From assembly GCA_002438865.1 (NCBI GenBank), contig DJRJ01000128.1, forward strand, positions 2,606 to 16,217: a DNA stretch of 13,612 bases, given 5' to 3'. The notes under the pieces were generated by a model that did not search any database, was not told where the DNA came from, and was given only the letters and a program-made list of their open reading frames with translations. Position 1 is the stretch's first letter. Each line of letters opens with the position of its first letter. The translations under genes were made by a program, and so were the position numbers. Source of the DNA: Clostridiales bacterium UBA6363 (GTDB taxonomy: Bacteria > Bacillota > Clostridia > UBA1381). Of this stretch, positions 1-7,748 are shown one piece after another.

Positions 1-47
1 CCGCCGCTCGTAAGTACTCCGATTTTTTTGATTTTCTGTGCTTTCAT
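1..47 (-). CDS. pfkA: 6-phosphofructokinase, N-terminal fragment cut by the window edge
   Basis: Only the first 15 to 16 codons are inside the window. They read MKAQKIKKIGVLTSGG, which matches the start of bacterial ATP-dependent 6-phosphofructokinase, where the GVLTSGGDAPG loop binds the ATP phosphates. The family phosphorylates fructose 6-phosphate, the committed step of glycolysis. A GGAGG ribosome binding site at 56-60 lies 8 nt before the ATG and fixes the start. It sits 24 nt downstream of the 64-residue gene and is probably co-transcribed with it and with mtrB. The identity rests on a short but distinctive motif plus the known dnaE-pfkA neighbourhood in Clostridia; the catalytic part is outside the window. 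Confidence 0.85.
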   Translation of the reverse strand, partial: MKAQKIKKIGVLTSG

Positions 48-71
48 AGTTTTTGCCTCCAATACTTATAC

Positions 72-266
72 TTAAAATAATTCATTATCTATAATAATAT
101 CCTGCGCATAATTTACCTCCGGCTGGGGTACAAGCACCTCACATTCCTGATAATCCTTACCCTTGCCTATGCGTCTCATACGGGACAATATCCCGTGTTC
201 TCTCAATCGGCTTACCAAAAGCCGTGCGGATTTTTCCTCATGAGTGATATATACTACTGTCCACAT
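72..266 (-). CDS. Small conserved-type protein, 64 residues, function unknown (DUF2007-like)
   Basis: The function is not known. The protein starts MWTVVYITHEEKSARLLVSRL and reads as a strand-helix-strand-strand-helix arrangement: a first strand at about 2-7, a helix at about 9-23 (EEKSARLLVSRLREHG), strands near 27-33 and 41-47 (ECEVLVP), and a final helix at 49-60. That pattern resembles the small ferredoxin-like 'putative signal transducing' (DUF2007-type) proteins; this is an inference from shape and not a match I could test. Similar small proteins are found next to pfkA in other Clostridia, from memory. The start lies 1 nt past the mtrB stop, with GGTGA inside the end of mtrB as ribosome binding site, so translation is probably coupled. 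pfkA follows 24 nt later. No signal peptide, cysteine pair or membrane segment is present. Confidence 0.75.
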   Translation of the reverse strand: MWTVVYITHEEKSARLLVSRLREHGILSRMRRIGKGKDYQECEVLVPQPEVNYAQDIIIDNELF

Positions 267-267
267 A

Positions 268-504
268 TTATTTCACCGTTATTCCGTCGGAAACGATTTT
301 CCCCAGCTTGGTATATATCTCCGCTTTCCCCTTTATTTTCATTGCCGAGGTAATCTCCGTGAACTGCGCAAGATAAACCTCGCCTGCGTCGAGCTTTTCC
401 GTATGGTGAAACTTTGTATCACGCCCACGGGTAATTCCTATAATGCTGACGCCGTTTTCAAGCGCCTTTACAGCTATATAATCATTTCCTATCGATTCTT
501 CCAT
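268..504 (-). CDS. mtrB: Trp RNA-binding attenuation protein (TRAP)
   Basis: The 78-residue protein aligns without gaps to Bacillus TRAP over about residues 8-60. Shared blocks include GITRGRDTKFHHTEKLD (23-39), GEVYLAQFTE (41-50) and TSAMKIKGKA (52-61). TRAP is a ring of 11 subunits that binds tryptophan between subunits and then wraps RNA with about 11 GAG/UAG triplets, causing early termination or blocking translation of trp genes. The two gating loops are present (T25, G27, D29, T30; T49, T52). Of the RNA-binding triad K37, K56, R58 in B. subtilis, the first two are kept and the third is K58; position 51, His in Bacillus, is Ile. The start has AAAGGATG about 8 nt upstream. It is the first gene after a strong promoter and is followed by the 64-residue gene and pfkA. 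No trp, mtrA/folE or anti-TRAP gene is visible. Confidence 0.93.
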   Translation of the reverse strand: MEESIGNDYIAVKALENGVSIIGITRGRDTKFHHTEKLDAGEVYLAQFTEITSAMKIKGKAEIYTKLGKIVSDGITVK

Positions 505-537
505 AGCCTACATCCTTTCGATATACCAAATATTAGT

Positions 538-566
538 ATTATATTATTTTATCGCATTTTTGTCAA
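538..566 (-). promoter_or_regulatory. Sigma-A promoter of the mtrB operon
   Basis: On the minus strand a perfect -35 box TTGACA (561-566) and a perfect -10 box TATAAT (538-543) are separated by exactly 17 nt. Transcription should begin near 531, giving a leader of about 27 nt before the mtrB ATG at 504. The leader holds the ribosome binding site and no run of GAG/UAG triplets, so autoregulation by TRAP at this site is not supported. The gap after dnaE has no GC-rich terminator, so read-through from dnaE is also possible. Confidence 0.85.
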
Positions 567-629
567 AATTGCAAGTAGAAATTGATGAAATTTTAACAAA
601 TAAACTTGCTTAAAATTTGGTCACTTTCA

Positions 630-3600
630 CTATTTCAGCTTTACATTGTCCGCTCCGAACACTTTTTTCAAGTCCTCAACCGCCGAATTTGTGCCGTTGA
701 ACCAAAATCTACGTGGTACGGAGGCAACCTTTTTCGTATCCTCAAAGAAAAGCCTTACCTCGGTATCGCCCATATACGGCGCAAGGCTCTCGCACACCGA
801 TGCGAGCGTTTCCTCACTGCGTGTCGGGAGCTTTATATACAGCTTTGGAGCCGGTTTGTTCATAAGTTCCGCCTCCTCGAACGTCTGCACCGATTCACAC
901 AAAAGCTTCGGCGCTTCGTCCTCACGTATGCTTACTCGCCCATGAACCGCCACAACGGCGTTTTCCTCAAGGCGTGACGAGTATTCCGCAAGCACTTTTG
1001 GAAATACTATTCCCTCTATACTGCCGTAAGAGTCCTCAAGCGTGACAAACGCCATCTGCGAATTTGAGCGTGTTGTCTTATTTTTTCTTTTCTCTATAAC
1101 GGCACATACGGTTACGCTGTCGTTATCCCTGATTGCACCGTTTACCGCATGATACACGCCCTCATCGTCCTTATGAACGCTTTCAAGAATATCACCTATA
1201 TTGTATTTTGTAATCTTTTTCGCACGCTCCGTATACTCCTCCATAGGATGACCCGTAAAGTACATTCCCGTGGACTCCTTTTCATGGCGCAAAAGAGTCC
1301 GGCGGTCAAGCTCCTCAATATCGGGAAATTCCATTTCGGTATTGCCCTCGCCTGCGGTTTCAAACAGCGAAATCTGCCCTGCAACGTTATCTCTTGCATT
1401 TCTTAAAGTACCCTCAAGGGCGCTTTCATATACCGCAAGCAGCTGCGAGCGCTTTATTCCCATCGAATCGAACGCACCACAGTAAATGAGACCCTCAAGC
1501 GCACGCTTGTTCATATCCTCGCCTGCCATACGGTCGATAAAATCGGAAAAGTTTTTGAACTTGCCGTTTCGCTCACGCTCATTCACAAGCTTTACGATAA
1601 GTCCCCGTCCGACGTTCTTAACCGCCGACAGACCGAATCTTATTCCGTTGCCCTCAACCGTAAACACGTCCTCGCTTTTGTTTACATCGGGCGGCAGACG
1701 GTCTATGCCCATTTCACGGCAGTTTTCGATGTAGTGGTTTATCTTATCGGTATCGTCTATGCTCGAAATAAGCGACGCCATATACTCAACCGGGTAAAAC
1801 GTCTTTAAATACGCCGTCTGATACGTTACAAACGCATAAGCAGCCGCATGGGATTTATTGAACGCATAGCTTGCGAAATCGTTTATTTCATCAAATATCG
1901 CTATTGCCGTTTTTTCGTCTATGCCGTTTTTGATACAGCCTTTTATTGTGCCGTCCTCGGAGCCGTAAATGAAATTCTTACGCTCTATCTGCATTTGGTC
2001 GACTTTTTTCTTGCTTATAATTCTGCGTAACTGATCCGCCTTTCCGAGCGAATATCCCGCAAGCACACGCACTATTTCAAGCACCTGCTCCTGATACACC
2101 ATACAGCCGTATGTTACATTAAGTATATTTTCCAAAAGCGGATGTTTATATGTTATTTTGTCGGGGTGCTTTTTATTGTCGATATATCTCGGTATCTGCT
2201 CCATAGGTCCGGGGCGGTAGAGAGAAATCCCGGCTATTACATCTTCTATACAGTCCGGCTTTAATTCCGTCATAAACGACTGCATACCGGCACTTTCCAT
2301 CTGGAACACGCCGTCCGTATTGCCCGACGATATAAGATTGAATACCTCTTTCCTGTCATAATCGATACTGTTTATATCAAGCTTAATTCCACGTGTTTTT
2401 TCGATTATCGCAACAGCATTTTCGATTACCGTAAGGTTTCGCAGACCCAAAAAGTCCATTTTGAGAAGTCCCAGGCTTTCAACCGTATCTTTTGTAAACT
2501 GTGTTGTTATAAAGTTTTCCTTGTTTACCGTAAGAGGCAGATAGCTGACAAGCGGCTCGCTTGTTATAACCACGCCTGCAGCGTGCGTTGAGGCGTGTCT
2601 CGGCAAGCCCTCAAGCGCACAGGAGGTATCTATAAGCTCCTTTATGCGTGCGTCCGAGTCATAGAGCGCCTTTAATTCCTTTGAAACATCAAGCGCTTTT
2701 TCAATCGTCATTTTAAGGTCGTTCGGTATTAGCTTTGCGACCTTATCAACTTCATTGTAAGGGATATTGAGCGTTCTTCCCACGTCACGCACCGCAAGCT
2801 TTGCTTTCATTGTTCCGAACGTAACTATCTGCGCAACCTGCTTTTCGCCGTACTTGGAAACGACATAATCTATTACCTTTTGTCTGCCCGACGGCGCAAA
2901 GTCAATATCTATATCGGGCATACTTACACGCTCGGGGTTTAAAAAGCGCTCAAAAATAAGGCTGTATTTTATCGGGTCGATTGACGTTATTTCAAGGCAG
3001 TACGAGACTATGCTTCCTGCCGCGCTTCCGCGTCCCGGTCCTACCATAACGCCGTGCGTTCTCGCAAAATGTATAAAGTCACGCACTATAAGAAAATAGT
3101 CGACAAAGCCCATATTCTTTATAACGCCCAGCTCGTACCGCAATCTTTCCTTAAGCTCCTCGGACGGATTTTCGTAACGCTTATTTAAGCCGTCAAAGCA
3201 AAGCTCCTCAAGGTATTCGTATGCGTCTTTTCCGTCAGGCACGTCGTATTTCGGCAGATGCTGTGAATTGAAATCAAACTCAACATTACATCTTTTTGCG
3301 ATTTTCTCCGTATTTTCGACTGCCTCGGGCGCATACGAAAACAGCTCCGACATCTCCTCGGGGGATTTTAAATAAAATTCCTCCGTTTCAAACTTCATTC
3401 TGTCGGGATCATCCACCGTTTTTTCCATTTGTATGCACATTAAAACGTCCTGATATTTGGCGTCCGATTTATTTATATAGTGAATATCGTTTGTTGCGGC
3501 AAGTCCCACTCCGACCTCTTTGGAAAGCTTTATAAGGTCGGGAATTATCTTTTTCTGCTCGGCAATGCCGTGATCCTGTATTTCGATAAAATAATTGTCC

Positions 3601-4100
3601 TTACCCAAAAGGTTTACATAACGCTCGGCAATTGCTTTTGCACCGTCATAATCGCCGCTTACAAGCCTTTGCGGTATTTCTCCGGCAAGGCAGGCGCTTA
3701 AAACGATAAGTCCCTCCTTATGCTCCTTCAAAAGCTCGAAATCTATCCTCGGCTTATAATAAAAGCCTTCTATAAATCCCATACTTACAAGGTATATCAG
3801 ATTTTCGTAGCCCTTCTGATTTTCCGCAAGCAGTATAAGGTGGTTTGTTTTATTATCAATGTCATGCACCTTGTCAAAACGGCTCCTCGGCGCCATATAC
3901 ACCTCACAGCCGATTACGGGGTGAACCCCCTGTGCCACACATTCACGCCAAAAATCGGCGGCACCGTACATATTGCCGTGGTCGGTTATGGCGCAGGAGT
4001 CCATTCCCAGCTCCTTAACCCTCGCCACAAGCTTTTTTATACTCGCTTCGCCGTCGAGAAGGCTGTATTCGGTATGTGTGTGAAGATGACAGAAACTCAT
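630..4100 (-). CDS. dnaE: DNA polymerase III alpha subunit, DnaE type
   Basis: The 1156-residue protein is a C-family replicative polymerase. A PHP domain opens the protein with HLHTH at 5-9, DHGN at 40-43, GCE at 64-66 and NDIHY at 204-208, so the metal-binding motifs look intact. The palm domain has GPGRGSAAGS at 354-363 and PDIDIDF at 395-401, carrying two catalytic aspartates (397 and 399). The MDFLGLRNL block follows. An OB-fold nucleic-acid-binding domain lies in the C-terminal part (around AFVTLEDSYGSIEGIVFP), and there is no inserted DEDD exonuclease, so this is DnaE and not PolC. Low-GC Firmicutes usually carry both, with DnaE extending primers on the lagging strand. AAAGGG at about 8 nt upstream supports the start. 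It is the last gene of the hprK run, 20 nt after whiA. Confidence 0.97.
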   Translation of the reverse strand: MSFCHLHTHTEYSLLDGEASIKKLVARVKELGMDSCAITDHGNMYGAADFWRECVAQGVHPVIGCEVYMAPRSRFDKVHDIDNKTNHLILLAENQKGYENLIYLVSMGFIEGFYYKPRIDFELLKEHKEGLIVLSACLAGEIPQRLVSGDYDGAKAIAERYVNLLGKDNYFIEIQDHGIAEQKKIIPDLIKLSKEVGVGLAATNDIHYINKSDAKYQDVLMCIQMEKTVDDPDRMKFETEEFYLKSPEEMSELFSYAPEAVENTEKIAKRCNVEFDFNSQHLPKYDVPDGKDAYEYLEELCFDGLNKRYENPSEELKERLRYELGVIKNMGFVDYFLIVRDFIHFARTHGVMVGPGRGSAAGSIVSYCLEITSIDPIKYSLIFERFLNPERVSMPDIDIDFAPSGRQKVIDYVVSKYGEKQVAQIVTFGTMKAKLAVRDVGRTLNIPYNEVDKVAKLIPNDLKMTIEKALDVSKELKALYDSDARIKELIDTSCALEGLPRHASTHAAGVVITSEPLVSYLPLTVNKENFITTQFTKDTVESLGLLKMDFLGLRNLTVIENAVAIIEKTRGIKLDINSIDYDRKEVFNLISSGNTDGVFQMESAGMQSFMTELKPDCIEDVIAGISLYRPGPMEQIPRYIDNKKHPDKITYKHPLLENILNVTYGCMVYQEQVLEIVRVLAGYSLGKADQLRRIISKKKVDQMQIERKNFIYGSEDGTIKGCIKNGIDEKTAIAIFDEINDFASYAFNKSHAAAYAFVTYQTAYLKTFYPVEYMASLISSIDDTDKINHYIENCREMGIDRLPPDVNKSEDVFTVEGNGIRFGLSAVKNVGRGLIVKLVNERERNGKFKNFSDFIDRMAGEDMNKRALEGLIYCGAFDSMGIKRSQLLAVYESALEGTLRNARDNVAGQISLFETAGEGNTEMEFPDIEELDRRTLLRHEKESTGMYFTGHPMEEYTERAKKITKYNIGDILESVHKDDEGVYHAVNGAIRDNDSVTVCAVIEKRKNKTTRSNSQMAFVTLEDSYGSIEGIVFPKVLAEYSSRLEENAVVAVHGRVSIREDEAPKLLCESVQTFEEAELMNKPAPKLYIKLPTRSEETLASVCESLAPYMGDTEVRLFFEDTKKVASVPRRFWFNGTNSAVEDLKKVFGADNVKLK

Positions 4101-4120
4101 ATTGTTTTCCCTTTCGTGTC

Positions 4121-4978
4121 TTACTCGGATATACTCTGTGAAATTTCGATTATCCTGTTTAATCTGTGGTTTACGCCCGATTTGCCTATTGGCGGCTCGG
4201 TCATTTCGCCAAGCTCCTTAAGGCTTATATCGGGATACTGCTCCCTCAAATCGCCTATTTCCTTTAAAACCTCCGGCAGCTTATCCCACTTGCCGGCTTT
4301 CTTGATTTTGTGTATTGCCGCAGTATGCTTTGAGGACGCAATCGCCGATTTGTTCATATTGGCGTTTTCGCAGTTTACCTGCCTGTTCACCTCATTGCGC
4401 ATCTGCTTTTCAACCTGTATGGTAAACATTTCGAGCGCACCGTTGTCCGCACCCATATATCCCAAAAGGTCGGCAGCCTGCTCGCACTCCTTTATATATA
4501 CCACTTTTTTTCCTTTGCGCTCCGATACCTTCGGCGCAAAGCCGTGCTCCGCAAGTATATCGCAAAGCTTGTCCGCTTCTTCTGCGTTTTTTGTGCAAAA
4601 CTCTATATGATAGCTCTTTTCGGGGTCGGTCATAGAGCCGCCGCCCAAAAACGCACCACGCACAAAAGAAGCACGGCAGCACTCGAACGGGGTAGGATCC
4701 GCAAGGCTGTCGGCTATATTTTCAACTATATTCTTATCATCTATTAAAAATGTCTGCTTTCTCATTGAGCGTACAGGATTCACCATGACGCCGAACGCCT
4801 CGTGCAAATCCTCATACAGCCTGTCTGCCACACATTCGTTCTCGGTCGAAAAACGGATTTTCCCGTCCGTTACCGAGCCTGTAAAGCGCAGTATGCCGGC
4901 AATCTCGGCAAAACGGCACATTTCGCAGTCCGTATCCGTTTTGCACAGGCTGTTTTTTATCTGTGATGAAAATGACAT
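4121..4978 (-). CDS. whiA: WhiA-family DNA-binding protein
   Basis: The 285-residue protein has the two-part WhiA layout: an N-terminal LAGLIDADG homing-endonuclease-like fold without nuclease activity and a C-terminal helix-turn-helix. Diagnostic blocks are CCRASFVRGAFLGGGS (100-115), MRNEVNRQVNCENANMNKS (193-211) and the HTH at about 250-277 with ISLKELGE and PPIGKSGVNHRLNRI. In actinobacteria WhiA is a sporulation transcription factor; in Firmicutes it binds DNA and influences cell division and chromosome segregation, with the exact role less settled. It is about 30 residues shorter than the B. subtilis protein, with the loss in loops of the N-terminal half and no motif missing. It starts 16 nt after yvcK with a GAAAGAGAG ribosome binding site. 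Confidence 0.96.
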   Translation of the reverse strand: MSFSSQIKNSLCKTDTDCEMCRFAEIAGILRFTGSVTDGKIRFSTENECVADRLYEDLHEAFGVMVNPVRSMRKQTFLIDDKNIVENIADSLADPTPFECCRASFVRGAFLGGGSMTDPEKSYHIEFCTKNAEEADKLCDILAEHGFAPKVSERKGKKVVYIKECEQAADLLGYMGADNGALEMFTIQVEKQMRNEVNRQVNCENANMNKSAIASSKHTAAIHKIKKAGKWDKLPEVLKEIGDLREQYPDISLKELGEMTEPPIGKSGVNHRLNRIIEISQSISE

Positions 4979-4994
4979 CTGATATTTCTCTCTT

Positions 4995-5942
4995 TCACAA
5001 CAATACTATTGTACGTGCAAGTCTGCTGAAATTATGACGTATTTTATCATTATTCATAAGCAGTAAATCACCGTACACCGTTATCATTTTATTATTGATT
5101 TTATCCGTATCGTCCTTTACCTGATACGCATGCTCCGCCGCATATCTTTCCGCAAGTTCCTGCGGCAGAGGAGAACGGTTTACTATAACCGCATCGGCAA
5201 TCCCCTCATACGAATGTTTTTCTATCGCACGCAAATGATCCGAAACGGTGTATCCGTCCGTTTCGCCCGGCTGGGTCATTATATTGCACACATAGACTTT
5301 TTTTGCATCGCTTTTATGTATTGCCTCCGTAACACCCTCCACAAGCAAATTCGGTATTATGCTTGTATAAAGACTGCCCGGCCCCAGAACAATTATATCT
5401 GCCTCGCCGATAGCTTTAATAACGCCGTCAACGGGTTTTGGATTTTCCGGTACAATATGTAATTCCGATATGCCTTTATTTTTGCCGTCCCTGTAACTGC
5501 CTATCTGCGACTCGCCGTTTATGACCGTGCCGTCCTCAAGAATTGCCCTTAAAATCACCGACTCATTCGTTACGGGATAAACCTTTCCGATTACTCCCAT
5601 TATCTGATTTAATTTGCCTACAGCCTCTTCAAAATTATCCGACATTTCATTAAGCGCCGCAAGAATAATATTGCCTAAGCTGTGTCCTTTAAGCGAGCCT
5701 TCGTCAAATCTGAACGACAAAAGCTCCGACAGTATCGGGTCTGTATCGGACAGGGCGCATATGCAGTTTCGCACATCGCCCGGCGGCAGCATTCCCATAT
5801 CGCTGCGCAGTATCCCCGATGACCCGCCGTCGTCGGCAACCGTAACCACCGCAGTTATATTGTGCGTATGCATTCTGAGTCCCCGAAGCATTGTCGAAAG
5901 CCCCGTACCGCCTCCGATGACAACTATTTTTTTATCTTTCAT
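4995..5942 (-). CDS. yvcK: YvcK/GlmR (CofD-like) UDP-sugar-binding regulator
   Basis: The 315-residue protein carries the YvcK/CofD-like Rossmann fold: VVIGGGTGLS (7-16), VADDGGSSGILR (35-46), PPGDVRN (53-59), GHSLGN (86-91), GPGSLYTSIIPNL (187-199) and NIMTQPGETDGYT (220-232). In B. subtilis YvcK (GlmR) binds UDP-GlcNAc and stimulates GlmS, and the gene is needed for growth on gluconeogenic carbon and for cell-wall integrity. An upstream in-frame ATG at 5984 would overlap the end of rapZ; the start at 5942 was chosen because it follows an AAGGCGG site, matches the usual length of about 317 residues and begins close to the first beta strand. It lies 22 nt after rapZ, its usual partner. Confidence 0.96.
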   Translation of the reverse strand: MKDKKIVVIGGGTGLSTMLRGLRMHTHNITAVVTVADDGGSSGILRSDMGMLPPGDVRNCICALSDTDPILSELLSFRFDEGSLKGHSLGNIILAALNEMSDNFEEAVGKLNQIMGVIGKVYPVTNESVILRAILEDGTVINGESQIGSYRDGKNKGISELHIVPENPKPVDGVIKAIGEADIIVLGPGSLYTSIIPNLLVEGVTEAIHKSDAKKVYVCNIMTQPGETDGYTVSDHLRAIEKHSYEGIADAVIVNRSPLPQELAERYAAEHAYQVKDDTDKINNKMITVYGDLLLMNNDKIRHNFSRLARTIVLL

Positions 5943-5964
5943 AAAAAAATCAACCGCCTTTTTG

Positions 5965-6819
5965 CTATTCTCTGCCCAAATCACGGTGCGTTATATCTAC
6001 TGTATATTTAAGCTCTTTCAAATACTCTCCGAGCTTGTTTGCCATTGTTATGCTTCTGTGTTTTCCGCCCGTACAGCCTATTGCAACCGTAAGCGAAATC
6101 TTCCCCTCCTCCTCATACAGAGGTATAAGGAATTTCGCCATATCCTTAAGCTTTTCGAGAAACTCAACCGCCGTCGGAAAGCTCATTACGTAATCCTGCA
6201 CTTCCTTGTCGTTTCCCGTTTTGTACTTTAAATCCTCTATATAAAACGGGTTCGGGAAACATCTTACGTCAAACACAAGGTCTGCGTCCATAGGTATGCC
6301 GTACTTAAAGCCGAACGCCATAACGTTTATCTTAATCCCGGGATTTTTGCCCCGGCAGTATATTTCCTTTACCTCGTCAATGAGCTTATTATTCGTCATT
6401 TGCGACGTATCTATCACATAGTCCGCCGCATTTAGAAGCTTTTCGAGAATTTTGCGTTCCTTCTGTATCGACGCCAAAAGTCCGTCGGGACTGTACACGG
6501 GGTGGACACGCCGTGTTTCCTTATATCGTTTTACAAGCGTTTCGTCGCTTGCGTTAAGGAAAAGTATGCGTGCGTCATATCCCATGGATTTTAACACGTT
6601 TATCTGCCCTATCAGCTCGTTTATCATATCGCCCACACGGACATCCACAACAAATGCCACATTATTGAATTTTCCCGTTGCCGAGGATAGCATTTCCGAA
6701 AATTTCGGTATCAGCACAGGCGGCATATTGTCTATGCAGAAATACCCTATATCCTCCAGGTAACGTATAACTCTCGTTTTTCCCGAGCCCGACATTCCCG
6801 TTACTATTGTAAATTGCAT
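5965..6819 (-). CDS. rapZ: RapZ/YvcJ nucleotide-binding protein
   Basis: The 284-residue protein has an N-terminal P-loop NTPase domain with Walker A GMSGSGKT at 8-15 and a conserved C-terminal domain with FGFKYGIP (170-176 region), DVRCFPNPFY (184-193), IGCTGGKHRS (247-256) and a closing HRDLGRE. E. coli RapZ senses glucosamine 6-phosphate and directs decay of the small RNA GlmZ; B. subtilis YvcJ is an NTPase linked to YvcK. GlmY/GlmZ RNAs belong to enterobacteria, so the RNA role should not be assumed here. Two earlier methionines in frame would overlap murB; the ATG at 6819 has a GAGGG site just upstream and begins four residues before the first strand of the P-loop fold. The gap from murB is 16 nt. 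Confidence 0.96.
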   Translation of the reverse strand: MQFTIVTGMSGSGKTRVIRYLEDIGYFCIDNMPPVLIPKFSEMLSSATGKFNNVAFVVDVRVGDMINELIGQINVLKSMGYDARILFLNASDETLVKRYKETRRVHPVYSPDGLLASIQKERKILEKLLNAADYVIDTSQMTNNKLIDEVKEIYCRGKNPGIKINVMAFGFKYGIPMDADLVFDVRCFPNPFYIEDLKYKTGNDKEVQDYVMSFPTAVEFLEKLKDMAKFLIPLYEEEGKISLTVAIGCTGGKHRSITMANKLGEYLKELKYTVDITHRDLGRE

Positions 6820-6835
6820 TGTTATCCCTCGTTTT

Positions 6836-7729
6836 TTAAAATTCGCCGACAAGACGTACTTCGGGTGTAAGTTCCACACCGAATTTTTCTCTGACCGTAT
6901 TTTTTATATGCTCGATAAGTTCAAGCACATCTTTTGCCGTTGCTCCGCCTTTGTTTACCACAAAACCTGCATGCTTTTCGCTTACCTGTGCGCCGCCCAC
7001 GGAATATCCCATAAGTCCGCTGTCCTGTATAAGCTTCCCGGCAAAATATCCCTCGGGGCGCTTGAACGTACTGCCCGCCGACGGCATATTAAGCGGCTGT
7101 TTATCCGCACGGCGCTTATTGTAATCGGTCATTGCGGATTTTATATCGTCATAATTCCCCTTTTTAAGTTTTAGCTTTGCCGACAATATAATGTAACCGT
7201 TTTCCTCAAATACACTGTGCCGATACGAAAAATCCGCCTCGCCGCCGCTTATCGTTTTTATATTGCCGTCATTATCAATGTACGTGATTTCCTCTGCAAC
7301 GTCTTTTATCTCTCCGCCGTATGCGCCTGCGTTCATATAAATTCCGCCACCGAGCGTACCCGGTATGCCGGAAAGCGTTTCAAATCCCGAAAGCTCCGCA
7401 CGCAAAATCTCATGCGCCAGCTTTGACATAAGTATTCCTGCCTGAGCATACACCGTATCACCCTCGATACTGCATTTTTGCATACCGTTTCCGACCTGTA
7501 TGACAAGTCCACGTATGCCTTTATCCGAAACAAGCATATTACTGCCGTTTCCCATAAACATATAAGGTATGCCCTTTTCTTTGCAGAACGAAACAAGCGA
7601 CCGTATCTCCTCAGCACTTTCGGCGCTTACAAATGCGTCCGCATTTCCGCCTATGCGGAATGACGTATGAGCGCTCATAGGCTCGTCAAACACAACATTC
7701 GGCGATATATTCAAAAGTTCTTTTAACAT
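6836..7729 (-). CDS. murB: UDP-N-acetylenolpyruvoylglucosamine reductase
   Basis: MurB is an FAD enzyme that uses NADPH to reduce enolpyruvyl-UDP-GlcNAc to UDP-MurNAc in the cytoplasm, the second step of peptidoglycan precursor synthesis. The 297-residue protein shows FAD-binding blocks SFRIGGNA (23-30), GNGSNML (60-66) and GIPGTLGGGIYMNAGAYG (121-138). The active site includes SYRHS (168-172), the proton-donor serine in AGSTFKRP (S220) and the glutamate in LTPEVR (E290). The loop pattern fits the short type II enzymes usual in Firmicutes. The ATG at 7729 was chosen over one at 7816 because the longer form would run into the end of hprK and adds a non-conserved tail. It lies 19 nt after hprK. 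MurA, the preceding enzyme, is coded on the other strand at 9361-10641. Confidence 0.96.
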   Translation of the reverse strand: MLKELLNISPNVVFDEPMSAHTSFRIGGNADAFVSAESAEEIRSLVSFCKEKGIPYMFMGNGSNMLVSDKGIRGLVIQVGNGMQKCSIEGDTVYAQAGILMSKLAHEILRAELSGFETLSGIPGTLGGGIYMNAGAYGGEIKDVAEEITYIDNDGNIKTISGGEADFSYRHSVFEENGYIILSAKLKLKKGNYDDIKSAMTDYNKRRADKQPLNMPSAGSTFKRPEGYFAGKLIQDSGLMGYSVGGAQVSEKHAGFVVNKGGATAKDVLELIEHIKNTVREKFGVELTPEVRLVGEF

Positions 7730-7748
7730 TCCTTGTAATCTCTCCGAT

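Noticed and set aside
505..531. TRAP binding site in the mtrB leader
   Set aside because: Only one UAG occurs in the short leader; at least several regularly spaced GAG/UAG triplets would be needed. No such run was seen elsewhere in the window either.
244..585. A 113-codon open frame on the plus strand opposite mtrB
   Set aside because: It is antisense to mtrB and its promoter; the minus-strand protein is unmistakable TRAP.
3720..4610. A 296-codon open frame on the plus strand
   Set aside because: It lies antisense to the 5' end of dnaE and to whiA, both certain genes. Its translation shows no family motif and is the expected shadow of minus-strand codon bias.
5614..6231. A 205-codon open frame on the plus strand
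   Set aside because: It is antisense to yvcK and rapZ, with no motif and no convincing ribosome binding site.
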